Shown: positions 1 through 8,627 of the stretch, piece after piece
Numbering within the stretch: the stretch's first letter is position 1
How the letters are laid out: the number at the start of each line of letters is the position of its first letter
Source of the DNA: Caulobacterales bacterium
GTDB taxonomy: Bacteria; Pseudomonadota; Alphaproteobacteria; Caulobacterales; Parvularculaceae
Reading direction: 5' to 3'
Length of the DNA stretch: 64,000 nucleotides
Assembly: GCA_020638525.1 (NCBI GenBank)
Contig: JACKIL010000001.1
Span: forward strand, 310,001 to 374,000
The notes under the pieces: generated by a model
What the model was told of the DNA's origin: nothing
Seen by the model: only the letters and a program-made list of their open reading frames with translations
Database searches by the model: none
Translations under genes and position numbers: made by a program

Positions 1-1
1 G

Positions 2-82
2 TATCTCAAGATGATCAAGGCGATGCCGTCGCTGCGCGAACAGCATAAGCGCGAAGGCCTCACTGACTGGATCGACGCTTAG
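2..82 (+). CDS. C-terminal fragment of an unidentified protein (possibly glutathione S-transferase-like)
   Basis: Only the last 26 codons and the TAG stop are inside the window, because the gene begins upstream of base 1. The peptide reads YLKMIKAMPSLREQHKREG and ends in DWIDA. A short amphipathic helix with a MPS motif followed by a charged tail resembles the last helix of glutathione S-transferases, but the fragment is too short to prove it. It converges on galE, whose stop lies 9 bases away on the other strand. The reading frame is sure; the family is a guess. Confidence 0.45.
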   Translation, partial: YLKMIKAMPSLREQHKREGLTDWIDA

Positions 83-91
83 CCTGTTCGA

Positions 92-1126
92 TTATTCGCC
101 GTATCCGGTCGGGTTCTCGCGCTGCCAGCGCCAGTGATCGGCGCACATGTCGTCCAGCGATTTTTCAGCCGTCCAGCCGAGAAGTGCTTTCGCTTTCGAG
201 GGGTTCGCGTAAATCTCTGCAATGTCACCTTCGCGGCGCGGCGCAATCTCATAAGGGATGTCGCGGTTCGAGGCGCGCTTGAAGGCGGCGACTGCTTCGA
301 GCACGGAATATCCGAGACCCGTGCCGAGATTGACGTCGACGACGCCCGGCGCCTTCTCGCGCGCCAGATGGTCGAGCGCCGCGCGATGGCCGCGCGCAAG
401 GTCGCAGACGTGAATGAAGTCGCGCACGCCCGTGCCGTCGCGCGTGTCATAATCGTCGCCGAAAACGCGCAGCTTTTCGCGCCGCCCGACGGCGACCTGC
501 GCGATGTAGGGAAAGAGATTGTTCGGAACGCCGTTCGGGTCTTCGCCAATGCGCCCTGAAGGGTGCGCGCCGACGGGATTGAAGTAACGCAAGTTCGCGA
601 TCTTCCAGCCCGGATCGGAGACGTGAAGGTCGCGCAACATTTCTTCGATGAAATACTTTGTCCGCCCGTAAGGGTTCGTCGGGCCGAGCAAGCCTGTCTC
701 GTCGACGGGGCTTTTGTTCCGGTCTCCGTAAACGGTTGCGGAAGAGGAAAAGACGATGAGTTTTCCGCCTGTCGCTTTCAGCGCGTCGATGAGCGTCAGC
801 GCTGAACCGAGATTGACGCGGTAATAGCGCTCAGGCTCCGTGACGGATTCGCCGACCGCTTTCAATCCCGCAAGATGAATAGCGCCTTGCGCCCTGAAAT
901 CCCTTGCAGCGTCAATAATTCTTTCGCGCTGCGCCGGGTCTGCGAGGTCGGACTTCAGAAGGCGAATGTCGCCCTCGGCGAGTTCCTGAATTCGGCGCAC
1001 CGCTTCCGGCGAAGAGTTCGAAAAGTCGTCGATGATGAGGAGCGATTTGCCGGCTGAAAGCAGGTCGACGCAGACATGGCTGCCGATATAGCCGGCGCCG
1101 CCAGTGACGATAATGCGATCAGCCAT
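92..1126 (-). CDS. galE: UDP-glucose 4-epimerase GalE
   Basis: A 344-residue extended short-chain dehydrogenase/reductase that interconverts UDP-glucose and UDP-galactose (or the N-acetyl forms) in the cytoplasm, supplying sugars for surface polysaccharide. The N-terminus carries the NAD-binding glycine motif TGGAGYIGS. The catalytic set is visible as SSSATVYG (Ser129) and NPYGRTK (Tyr153, Lys157). Length is normal for GalE. The start follows glmS by only 14 bases on the same strand, so the two genes are probably co-transcribed, linking glucosamine-6-phosphate and UDP-sugar supply. Family assignment is firm; preference for UDP-Glc over UDP-GlcNAc cannot be read here. Confidence 0.93.
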   Translation of the reverse strand: MADRIIVTGGAGYIGSHVCVDLLSAGKSLLIIDDFSNSSPEAVRRIQELAEGDIRLLKSDLADPAQRERIIDAARDFRAQGAIHLAGLKAVGESVTEPERYYRVNLGSALTLIDALKATGGKLIVFSSSATVYGDRNKSPVDETGLLGPTNPYGRTKYFIEEMLRDLHVSDPGWKIANLRYFNPVGAHPSGRIGEDPNGVPNNLFPYIAQVAVGRREKLRVFGDDYDTRDGTGVRDFIHVCDLARGHRAALDHLAREKAPGVVDVNLGTGLGYSVLEAVAAFKRASNRDIPYEIAPRREGDIAEIYANPSKAKALLGWTAEKSLDDMCADHWRWQRENPTGYGE

Positions 1127-1140
1127 CGATAGTCTTCATC

Positions 1141-2967
1141 TCACTCGACGGTGACCGACTTCGCAAGGTTGCGCGGCTGGTCGACATCGGTGCCCTTCGT
1201 TGTCGCGGTATAATAGGCGAGCATCTGGATTGGTGCGGCGTAAACGATCGGCGCGAGCATCGGCTCGACTGTTGGAACTTCGATTGACGCCCAAAGGCCG
1301 TCGCCCGCTGTCTTCACGCCTTCATGATCCGAGATGAGCAGCGCCTTGCCGCCGCGCGCCATCACTTCGTGCATGTTCGAGATCGTCTTCTCGTAGAGAG
1401 CGTCATGCGGCGCGATGACGATGACGGGCAGCGCCTTGTCGATCAGCGCGATCGGTCCGTGCTTCAGTTCGCCGGCGGCGTAACCTTCGGCGTGAATATA
1501 GGAAATTTCCTTGAGCTTCAGCGCGCCTTCCATGGCGAGCGGGAAGTTGACGCCGCGCCCGATATAGAGAACGTCGCGCGCCTTAGCGATTTCTCGCGCG
1601 ATCTCCTCGATCGCGGCGCCATGTTTCAGGGTTTCGGCGACGAGGCGCGGAACTTCAAGCAGCGCGCGCACGAGGCGGCGTTCTTCCGCTTCGTCGATAC
1701 GTCCTCGCGCGCGGGCGGCTGCAATCGCGACGCAGGCGAGGGCCGTCAACTGGCAGGTGAACGCCTTGGTTGAAGCGACGCCGATCTCGGGGCCGGCCGC
1801 CATCGGGAAGATGACATCGGCTTCGCGCGCAATGCTCGATTCCGGCACGTTGACGACGGCGGCGATCTTCTGGCCGTGCGCACGGGCTTCCCGCAGCGCC
1901 GCGAGCGTATCGGCCGTCTCGCCGGACTGCGAAACGAACAGGGCCCCGCCGCCTTTCGTATACGGAACGTTTCGGTAGCGAAGCTCCGAAGCGACGTCGA
2001 TTTCGACGGGAAGGCCCGCCCAGCTTTCGAACCAGTATTTGGAGATAAGCCCGGCGTAATAGGCGGTGCCGCAAGCCGAGATCGTGAGACGGTCCATCGA
2101 TGCGAAATCGAAGGCGCCTTTCGGAAGGCCAACGGTTTCGGTCGCCGGATCGAGATAGCGCGACAGCGTGTGAGCGATCACTTCCGGCTGCTCGTGGATC
2201 TCCTTCGACATGAAATGGCGGTGGCCATCCTTGTCGACCATCTGATCGGCGGCGGAGGAGATCGTCTCGGGCCGTTTCACGCGCGCGCCGGAAGCGTCGA
2301 AGATTTCGATGCTGTGGCGCGTGAGAACCGTCCAGTCGCCTTCATCGAGATAGGTGACGCGGTTGGTGAAAGGTGCGAGCGCGTAAGCGTCGGAGCCGAG
2401 GAACATTTCGCCGTCGCCGCGCCCGATTGCGAGCGGACTGCCGCGGCGCGCGCCCATGAGAAGATCGTCTTCGCCGATAAAGAGGACCGCGAGCGCGAAG
2501 GCGCCGCGCACGCGCTTCAACGCGGCGTGGAACGCCTCCTTTGCGGACATGTTCTCCGCTTCGAGGTAATAGGTGATGAGCTGCGCGACGACTTCGGTGT
2601 CGGTTTCCGACTCGAAATTGTAACCCTTGTCGATCAGTTCGCGGCGAAGCTCCGCGAAATTCTCGATGATGCCGTTATGGACGAGCGCGACGCGGCGTGT
2701 CGCATGCGGGTGAGCGTTGGTTTCGTTCGCAGCGCCATGCGTCGCCCAGCGGGTGTGGCCGATGCCGAGCGCGCCTGAAAGCGGGCGGACTTCGAGCAGC
2801 GCTTCGAGCGCCGCGATTTTGCCGGGTGCGCGCCTGCGGTCGAGATTGCCTTTCGAGATCGTCGCGACGCCGGCCGAATCATAGCCGCGATATTCAAGGC
2901 GCTTGAGGCCCTGAACGATCAGGGGCGCGACGTCCGATTTCCCGAGAATTCCGATAATGCCGCACAT
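1141..2967 (-). CDS. glmS: glutamine--fructose-6-phosphate aminotransferase (isomerizing) GlmS
   Basis: Makes glucosamine 6-phosphate from fructose 6-phosphate and glutamine, the committed step to UDP-GlcNAc for peptidoglycan and lipid A. The 608-residue protein starts MCGIIGILG, so the N-terminal glutaminase nucleophile Cys2 is present. The first ~240 residues are the class II glutamine amidotransferase domain (HTRWATHG, NGIIENF), and two SIS sugar-isomerase domains follow (SACGTAYYAG, SQSGETADT, STKAFTCQ). The C-terminus DQPRNLAKSVTVE is the classic GlmS end. It leads an apparent glmS-galE operon. No glmU lies beside it, and no glmS ribozyme would be expected in a proteobacterium. Confidence 0.97.
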   Translation of the reverse strand: MCGIIGILGKSDVAPLIVQGLKRLEYRGYDSAGVATISKGNLDRRRAPGKIAALEALLEVRPLSGALGIGHTRWATHGAANETNAHPHATRRVALVHNGIIENFAELRRELIDKGYNFESETDTEVVAQLITYYLEAENMSAKEAFHAALKRVRGAFALAVLFIGEDDLLMGARRGSPLAIGRGDGEMFLGSDAYALAPFTNRVTYLDEGDWTVLTRHSIEIFDASGARVKRPETISSAADQMVDKDGHRHFMSKEIHEQPEVIAHTLSRYLDPATETVGLPKGAFDFASMDRLTISACGTAYYAGLISKYWFESWAGLPVEIDVASELRYRNVPYTKGGGALFVSQSGETADTLAALREARAHGQKIAAVVNVPESSIAREADVIFPMAAGPEIGVASTKAFTCQLTALACVAIAAARARGRIDEAEERRLVRALLEVPRLVAETLKHGAAIEEIAREIAKARDVLYIGRGVNFPLAMEGALKLKEISYIHAEGYAAGELKHGPIALIDKALPVIVIAPHDALYEKTISNMHEVMARGGKALLISDHEGVKTAGDGLWASIEVPTVEPMLAPIVYAAPIQMLAYYTATTKGTDVDQPRNLAKSVTVE

Positions 2968-3009
2968 GCGGGCGACTCCATCACCGACTTTTGCTCTACT
3001 AGCACGCGA

Positions 3010-3025
3010 GTATGATCATTCATAC
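3010..3025. promoter_or_regulatory. 6-4-6 dyad upstream of glmS
   Basis: GTATGA-TCAT-TCATAC is a perfect inverted repeat centred about 50 bases upstream of the glmS start, in the 123-base gap to the GMC oxidoreductase gene. The position suits an operator or promoter-overlapping element. No regulator is identified, so the role is inferred only from symmetry and position. Confidence 0.35.
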
Positions 3026-3090
3026 CCGACCGAAGTTAAGCAAAAAACCGGCCGATTATAGGCGCTTGCGCTTTGGGGCAGGGCGGGGCT

Positions 3091-4704
3091 TCAGGCCGCG
3101 CCCTTGATGAGATCCGCCGCCCGCTCGCCAATCATGATGGACGGGGCGTTGGTGTTGCCGCCGACAAGGGTCGGCATGATCGAGGCGTCGATCACGCGCA
3201 GCCCGGTCACTTTGTTAACGCGGCAGGCGGGATCGACGACGGCGCCGGCGTCCGCGCCCATCCGGCACGTTCCGACGGGATGGTAAATGGTGTCCGACCG
3301 CGCGCGGATATCGGCAATGATCTCCTCGTCAGGCGCGCCGCGCGAGACATACATCTGCTCGCCATCGACCGGCTTGAAGGCCGGCGCATCGAGAATGCGC
3401 TCGACGATGCGCGCGCCTTTGAGAAGGCGGCGGAGATCGTCTTCGTCGCTGAGGAAATTGGGGTCGATCAGCGGTGGGGCGAGCGGGTCCGGACTCTGGA
3501 GCCTGACGCTGCCGCGGCTCTTCGGGCGAAGGACGCAGACATGGCAGGAATAGCCGCCGCCCGGATGCTTCTTCCGGCCGTGATCGTCGACCAGTCCCGG
3601 AATGAAATGAAGCTGGATGTCAGGGTCGGCGAGCGAGGGATCGGTTTTGAGAAAACCGCCCGCTTCGGCGAGGTTCGATGTGAACGGGCCTTCCTTCCGC
3701 TTCCGGTAGGCGTTGAAGCTGGAGAAGGCGCGCATGATGAAGGGAAGGCTCATGCCGATCGAGTCCGGCGAGCGCGTTTTCCGCAGGAGGATATAGTCGA
3801 GATGGTCCTGCAGGTTGAGGCCGACTTCCGGAACATCCGCGACGACATTGATGCCGTTCTTCGCGAGATGATCGGCGGGGCCGACGCCCGAAAGCATCAG
3901 AAGTTGCGGCGACTGGAATGCACCGGCTGAGACGATGACTTCGCGCTTCGCCGATACGGTTTCGCTGACGCCCTTGCGGCGGTAGCGCACGCCTGTTGCG
4001 CGCTTTCCTTCAAAGGTGATGCGTTCTGCATGCGCGTCTGAAATGACGGTGAGGTTTGAGCGCGTCATCGCCGGGTGAAGATAGGCGACGGCCGCCGAGC
4101 AGCGCTGCCCGCCGCGCTGCGTTACCTGGTAATAGCCCATGCCTTCCTGCTTCGGGCCGTTGAAATCATCCGTGAACGGAAGTTGAAGCTCGCGCGCCGC
4201 ATCAAGGAAGGTGTCGCAGAGCGGATTATGGTAGCGAAGATCCGAAACGGTGAGGGGGCCGCCCTTTCCGTGAAGGTCGCTGGCGCCATGCTGCTGGTCT
4301 TCGGCCTTCTTGAAGTAGGGAAGCACGTCGTTCCACGACCAGCCTTCGCAGCCGAGTTTCGCCCAGCCGTCATAGTCCGACGGGGTGCCGCGAATATAGA
4401 TCATCGCATTGATCGAGCTCGACCCGCCAAGCACGCGCCCGCGCGGCTGGAAACAGACGCGATTGTTGAGGTGCTTTTGCGGCGCCGTGTCGAAGCGCCA
4501 GTTGACCGGCGACCAGTCCGGGAAGAAGGCGAAACCGATCGGCGCATGGATGAGCGGGTCTTTGTCTTTGCCGCCCGCTTCCAGAATAGCGACCCGCACG
4601 TTCGGATCTTCGGTGAGGCGGCTTGCGAGCGCGCAGCCCGCCGAGCCCGCGCCCACAATGACGTAATCGAATTCGCCGGCGTTCGCCGATGCGTTCTCGC
4701 TCAT
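3091..4704 (-). CDS. GMC-family FAD-dependent alcohol/choline dehydrogenase
   Basis: A 537-residue glucose-methanol-choline oxidoreductase that oxidises an alcohol to an aldehyde with FAD. The N-terminal ADP-binding motif is VIVGAGSAGCALASRL, followed by the GMC signature region GRVLGGSSSINAMIYIRG. The C-terminal catalytic block includes DTIYHPVGTCRMG and ends with the GGNTNAPSIMIGERAADLI segment. It lies 14 bases after the aldehyde dehydrogenase gene on the same strand, so the pair would carry an alcohol through the aldehyde to the acid. Sequence style is closest to choline dehydrogenase and AlkJ-type alkanol dehydrogenases. No choline sulfatase, BetB or BetI gene is nearby, so a medium-chain or aromatic alcohol is as likely as choline. 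Confidence 0.85.
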   Translation of the reverse strand: MSENASANAGEFDYVIVGAGSAGCALASRLTEDPNVRVAILEAGGKDKDPLIHAPIGFAFFPDWSPVNWRFDTAPQKHLNNRVCFQPRGRVLGGSSSINAMIYIRGTPSDYDGWAKLGCEGWSWNDVLPYFKKAEDQQHGASDLHGKGGPLTVSDLRYHNPLCDTFLDAARELQLPFTDDFNGPKQEGMGYYQVTQRGGQRCSAAVAYLHPAMTRSNLTVISDAHAERITFEGKRATGVRYRRKGVSETVSAKREVIVSAGAFQSPQLLMLSGVGPADHLAKNGINVVADVPEVGLNLQDHLDYILLRKTRSPDSIGMSLPFIMRAFSSFNAYRKRKEGPFTSNLAEAGGFLKTDPSLADPDIQLHFIPGLVDDHGRKKHPGGGYSCHVCVLRPKSRGSVRLQSPDPLAPPLIDPNFLSDEDDLRRLLKGARIVERILDAPAFKPVDGEQMYVSRGAPDEEIIADIRARSDTIYHPVGTCRMGADAGAVVDPACRVNKVTGLRVIDASIMPTLVGGNTNAPSIMIGERAADLIKGAA

Positions 4705-4718
4705 GGCTTTTTCTCTTC

Positions 4719-6170
4719 TTAAGCGATCTTGCGAATGAGGTTGAGGAGCTTTGAGGTCTTCTCCGTATAGGGCGGGTGCAGCATCGCCCCGCTTGAGAAG
4801 CGGCTTTGATAGAAGACCGGCTTCATGTGGGAGAATGTCTCAAAGCCTTTGTCGCCGTGATAGGCGCCCATGCCGCTCTTGCCGACGCCGCCAAAGGGCA
4901 GGTTCTCCTGCGCGAAATGCCAGAGCGTGTCGTTGACAGTGACGCCGCCAGAGATAGTGCGCGTCAGAACCTTGTCGCGCGCGGCGTTATCTTTGCCGAA
5001 CCAGTAAAGCGCGAGCGGGCGCTCGCCCTTGTTCACATGCTCGATCGCCGCATCGGCGGAAGCGACGGAAAGAACCGGAAGCACAGGTCCGAAGATTTCC
5101 TCCTGCATCATCCGCGTATTCGCCGGCGGCTCGATGACGATCGTCAGCGGGATTTTCCGCTGCGGATGAAGCGCGTTCGACGAGCCAACTTCGATGATTT
5201 TCGCGCCGGCGTCGCGCGCTTCCTCGACCATGGATTTCAGGCGCGCGAAATGCCGGTCCGAAATGATGGACGTATAGTCGCTCGTCGTGTCGATTTCCGG
5301 ATAGAGCTTGCGCGTCGCGCTTGCGACCGCTTCCGCGATCGCTTCCGTCTGTCCTTTGGGGGCGAGCACATAATCCGGCGCGATGCAGGTCTGGCCTGCA
5401 TTGAAGGTTTTACCATGCGCGATGGAGCGTGCGGCGCTCGCAATGTCCGCCCCCTGATCGACGATGACGGGCGACTTGCCGCCAAGCTCGAGCGTCACGG
5501 GCGTCAGGTTCTTCGCCGCTGCTTCGGCGACGCGCTGGCCGACGCCAGTCGAGCCCGTGAAGAGCAGATGATCGAATGGCGTCGCCGCGAAAGCCTGACC
5601 GACATCGACCCCGCCGACGATGACGGCGAGGACGTCTTCCGGAAAAGCTTCGCGAATGATCTCCGCCATCAGCGCGCTCAGATGCGGCGTCAGCTCGCTC
5701 GGCTTGATCATCACGCGGTTGCCCGCTGCGAGCGCTGTCGCGGCCGGAGAAAGCGCGAGCTGGAAGGGGTAGTTCCACGGCGCGATGATGCCGATGACGC
5801 CGAGAGGCTGCGGCTCGAGCCGGCTCTTGCCCGGTGCGAGCTTCAAAGGCGTCGGCACGTTGCGCGGGCGCATCCAGCGCGAAAGATTGTGCTTGGCCTG
5901 TTTGATGGCCGAGGCCGTCATGATGAGTTCGGCGAGGATCGTCTCAACGCCCGAGCGATTGCCGAAATCGTCGTTGATCGCCTTGATGATCCGCTGCTCG
6001 TTCTTCTCCATCGCGCCGGCGAGCGCATCGAGCCGCCTGACGCGTTCGGCCTTGTCAGGGGCGGGGGCCGCCGCAAACGCGGCTTTCTGCCTGGCGAAGA
6101 CGCGCGCGAGATTGCTCTGCTCTGCGCCTAGCTCGGGAGCGCCAAGCGGGCGGGAAGAATCGGCGGGCAT
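4719..6170 (-). CDS. aldehyde dehydrogenase, coniferyl-aldehyde dehydrogenase type
   Basis: A 483-residue NAD(P)-dependent aldehyde dehydrogenase of the class-3/coniferyl aldehyde type, oxidising aromatic or fatty aldehydes to acids. Diagnostic segments are IIAPWNYPFQLALSP, FTGSTGVGQRV (cofactor loop), VTLELGGKSPVIV (general base Glu) and FNAGQTCIAPDYVL with the catalytic cysteine. The short C-terminal region with GGVGKSGMGAYHG is typical of this subgroup. It is the first gene of a two-gene operon with the GMC alcohol dehydrogenase. The ~135 bases before it, up to the tRNA, must hold the promoter. Family assignment is strong; the real substrate is not visible. Confidence 0.88.
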   Translation of the reverse strand: MPADSSRPLGAPELGAEQSNLARVFARQKAAFAAAPAPDKAERVRRLDALAGAMEKNEQRIIKAINDDFGNRSGVETILAELIMTASAIKQAKHNLSRWMRPRNVPTPLKLAPGKSRLEPQPLGVIGIIAPWNYPFQLALSPAATALAAGNRVMIKPSELTPHLSALMAEIIREAFPEDVLAVIVGGVDVGQAFAATPFDHLLFTGSTGVGQRVAEAAAKNLTPVTLELGGKSPVIVDQGADIASAARSIAHGKTFNAGQTCIAPDYVLAPKGQTEAIAEAVASATRKLYPEIDTTSDYTSIISDRHFARLKSMVEEARDAGAKIIEVGSSNALHPQRKIPLTIVIEPPANTRMMQEEIFGPVLPVLSVASADAAIEHVNKGERPLALYWFGKDNAARDKVLTRTISGGVTVNDTLWHFAQENLPFGGVGKSGMGAYHGDKGFETFSHMKPVFYQSRFSSGAMLHPPYTEKTSKLLNLIRKIA

Positions 6171-6307
6171 GGATGAGCTCCCTTATCGCTGTCTGATTTT
6201 CGTTTTCCCAAGACTTTGCGCCGCGCCAATACGCCTGTCCATGACGGAGCGCAGACGCGAAGGCCGACTTGTCTTTTGATGTCAGGGAATTAGCGAAGGG
6301 AAAGGAC

Positions 6308-6383
<76 letters not shown>

Positions 6384-6501
6384 GAACCGGCGATATGTAT
6401 TTGGGAGCGACGTATCTAGGAGGGAGCGCCGGGGCTGTCAATCGCGTTGATTTTCGGCCAGATTGGATCTCTGTCGCTCAGCCAGCGAGGGGAGGAAGCC
6501 T

Positions 6502-6930
6502 ATGTATCTCCTAGCAATCGCCGCGATGGCGATGAGTTCGACCACAGGACTGCCGGCGGACCGGTGGAATTGCCGCAACCAGCTCGAGGTGTGGTGCGCC
6601 GCCGATGGATGCGCCGCGACGCCGCCCGATGAATTCACCCCGATGGACATTCATGCGACGGCCGGCGCGGCCGGCAAGGCGAGTTCGCTGTCCGTGTGCG
6701 CCTATTCCGGTTGCTGGGAGAGTAGCGCCGCGCCGATCCGCGCCGATGGTCGGCTCCTGTGGACGGCGGACGGCGTGCCTTTCTCCTCCAATCCGGACGG
6801 CGCCATGACGGCGAATGTGACCTTGCTCATCCTGACCAAGGACGGGGTCGGCTTCGTCAGGGTCGGCGGCCTTGCGACGCCGCTGCTCTGCCAGCGGGTG
6901 AGCCCTGCGCCGTCAGACGAGGAAAGCTGA
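6502..6930 (+). CDS. exported cysteine-containing hypothetical protein
   Basis: A 142-residue protein I do not recognise. The start at MYLLAIAAMAM is chosen because GGGGAGGAAG sits just upstream; an earlier in-frame start adds 13 residues without a good ribosome site. The N-terminus looks like a short secretion signal, and the mature part has six cysteines (including WNCRNQ, WCAADGC, VCAYSGCW, PLLCQR), suggesting disulfides in the periplasm or outside. The second half looks beta-rich and ends in an acidic tail. It stands alone between the tRNA and yggT and seems monocistronic. No function can be proposed. Confidence 0.7.
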   Translation: MYLLAIAAMAMSSTTGLPADRWNCRNQLEVWCAADGCAATPPDEFTPMDIHATAGAAGKASSLSVCAYSGCWESSAAPIRADGRLLWTADGVPFSSNPDGAMTANVTLLILTKDGVGFVRVGGLATPLLCQRVSPAPSDEES

Positions 6931-6932
6931 AA

Positions 6933-6960
6933 AAGGGCGGGATTTCCGGCCCTTCTGTTG
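6933..6960 (+). terminator. weak stem-loop after the exported hypothetical gene
   Basis: AAGGGC (6933-6938) can pair with GCCCTT (6949-6954) just after the stop codon, followed by CTGTTG. The stem is short and the tail is not a clean T-run, so this is only a possible terminator. Confidence 0.3.
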
Positions 6961-7019
6961 CGGGCAGGCGCGATGCGCCTTAAGTCCGGCTCGTCGGAAG
7001 CCCCGCGAAGGAACCCTCC

Positions 7020-7322
7020 ATGGCCGTCATCGCCTATCTCTTCAACACCGCGATCAGCATCTACACTTTCATCATCTTCGCGTCCGTCATCATGAGTTGG
7101 CTGATCGCCTTTAACGTCATCAACCGGCACAACCAGTTCGTTGACGCTGTGTGGCGCTTCTGCCTTGCTGCGACCGAGCCTGTGCTCCGCCCGATCCGCA
7201 ACGCGCTGCCCAATCTCGGCGGCATCGACATCTCGCCGCTCATTCTGCTCATCGGCCTGCAAGCGCTCCAGATTGGCGTGAACCGCTACATCTTCGCGCC
7301 CATGCTGGCGCGGGGGCTTTGA
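7020..7322 (+). CDS. YggT family membrane protein
   Basis: A 100-residue inner-membrane protein of the YggT family, which in many bacteria sits near cell-division or SepF-type genes and whose exact role is unsettled. Two hydrophobic stretches (about residues 5-30 and 65-90) flank the family signature RFCLAATEPVLRPIRN and ISPLILLIGLQAL. It overlaps the next gene by four bases (TTGA), indicating translational coupling with the DUF167 protein, an arrangement common in proteobacteria. Family assignment rests on the TEP-x-L-x-PIR motif. Confidence 0.87.
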   Translation: MAVIAYLFNTAISIYTFIIFASVIMSWLIAFNVINRHNQFVDAVWRFCLAATEPVLRPIRNALPNLGGIDISPLILLIGLQALQIGVNRYIFAPMLARGL

Positions 7323-7639
7323 CGAAAGCCTTTCAGGAAACAGGCGAGGGCGTCCTCCTGCGCGTGCGCGTGACGCCCGGCGCGTCGAAAGACGCTGTCG
7401 GCGGCCTCTGGCGCGGACCGGACGGGGAGGAGCGGCTGATTGTCAGGGTGACAGCGCCGCCCGACAAGGGCAGAGCGAACGCCGCCGCAGGCAAGCTCAT
7501 CGCGAAGGCGGCAGGGCTCGCAAAATCCGACGTTGCGATTATTGCTGGCGAGAAGGACAGACTGAAAAACTTCGCTCTGAGAGGCGACGCGGCTGCGATT
7601 ATCGCGAGACTCGCGCCGCTCTTGGAAGGTCAGGACTAG
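7319..7639 (+). CDS. DUF167 (YggU) family protein
   Basis: A 106-residue small cytosolic alpha/beta protein of the DUF167/YggU family with no established function. The start is taken as TTG at 7319, overlapping the yggT stop as TTGA; a longer frame running back into yggT has no family similarity. Family marks are VRVTPGASKDAVGG, VRVTAPPDKGRANAA and the closing SDVAIIAGEKDRLKNF, which match the conserved pattern V-x-P-x-A and P-x-x-G-x-A-N. It is followed after nine bases by folD in the same direction. Confidence 0.85.
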   Translation: MTKAFQETGEGVLLRVRVTPGASKDAVGGLWRGPDGEERLIVRVTAPPDKGRANAAAGKLIAKAAGLAKSDVAIIAGEKDRLKNFALRGDAAAIIARLAPLLEGQD

Positions 7640-7648
7640 GAACGGTAA

Positions 7649-8530
7649 ATGAGCGCAGAGCTGATTGATGGAAAGCAGATCGCTGCGGACGTGCGCGAGC
7701 GCGTGGCGGCGGCGGTGAGCGTCTTCGAGGCGAAAACAGCCGAAACGCCGGGCCTCGCCGTGGTGCTTGTCGGCGAAGATCCAGCAAGCCAGGTCTATGT
7801 CCGCAATAAAGGCCTCGCGACGGTCAAGGCCGGCATGCGCTCGATCGAGAAGCGCCTTCCGGCGAACGCGAGCGAAGAAGAAGTCGTCTCGCTCGTGCGC
7901 GCGCTCAACGCCGACAATGCGGTCGACGGCATTCTTGTACAGCTTCCCTTGCCGTCGCATATCGATGCGAACCGCGTCATCAACGAGATCGATCCGTCGA
8001 AAGATGTCGACGGCCTGACGGAAGCGAGCGCCGGCCGGCTTCTGCTCGGCAAGCAGGGGCTTGTTCCGTGCACCCCGCAAGGGAGCGTCATTCTTGCAAA
8101 GACGGTGCGCAAGGATCTTGGCGGTCTCAACGCCGTCGTCATCGGCCGCTCCATTCTTGTCGGCAAACCGCTGTCGCTGCTCCTCCTTGCGGAGAACTGC
8201 ACGGTCACGATGGCGCATTCGCGCACGTCGAACCTCGCCGATGTGTGCCGTCAGGCGGATATCCTGTGTGCGGCGGTCGGGTGCCCGAAGATGATCAAGG
8301 GCGACTGGGTGAAGCCCGGCGCGATCGTCATCGATGTCGGCATCAACCGGATCGAGGAAGACGGCAAATCGCGGCTCGTCGGCGATGTCGACTTTGACGC
8401 CGCAGTAGAGCGCGCCGGCGCGATTACGCCGGTGCCGGGCGGCGTCGGGCCGATGACCATCGCATGCCTTCTCAGAAACACTGTCATCGCCGCCGCCCGC
8501 CGGCGCGGGCTCGCCGACCCCGAGCTCTGA
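7649..8530 (+). CDS. folD: bifunctional methylenetetrahydrofolate dehydrogenase/cyclohydrolase FolD
   Basis: A 293-residue enzyme that oxidises 5,10-methylene-THF with NADP and hydrolyses the methenyl form to 10-formyl-THF, feeding purine (PurH) and formyl-Met synthesis. The active-site Tyr and Lys lie in SQVYVRNKGLA. The substrate segments VQLPLPSHID and PCTPQG are intact, and the NADP-binding fold shows VVIGRSILVGKPLSLLL. The C-terminus TPVPGGVGPMTIACLL is the second family signature. Length is standard. It closes the yggT-DUF167-folD cluster. purH, which uses its product, lies about 5 kb downstream. Confidence 0.96.
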   Translation: MSAELIDGKQIAADVRERVAAAVSVFEAKTAETPGLAVVLVGEDPASQVYVRNKGLATVKAGMRSIEKRLPANASEEEVVSLVRALNADNAVDGILVQLPLPSHIDANRVINEIDPSKDVDGLTEASAGRLLLGKQGLVPCTPQGSVILAKTVRKDLGGLNAVVIGRSILVGKPLSLLLLAENCTVTMAHSRTSNLADVCRQADILCAAVGCPKMIKGDWVKPGAIVIDVGINRIEEDGKSRLVGDVDFDAAVERAGAITPVPGGVGPMTIACLLRNTVIAAARRRGLADPEL

Positions 8531-8627
8531 TTTCTGGCGAGCCTCCTGTTTCAGCCTGTCTTCGGGGCCCGTTGATTGCGGGGCGCACGGCGCCCATATC
8601 GCAATGGACGGGTATCCAGGAGGAACC

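Noticed and set aside
4806..6131. 441-codon plus-strand frame opposite the aldehyde dehydrogenase gene
   Set aside because: Composition is Arg/Asp-rich and repetitive, with no family similarity, and the dehydrogenase motifs settle the coding strand.
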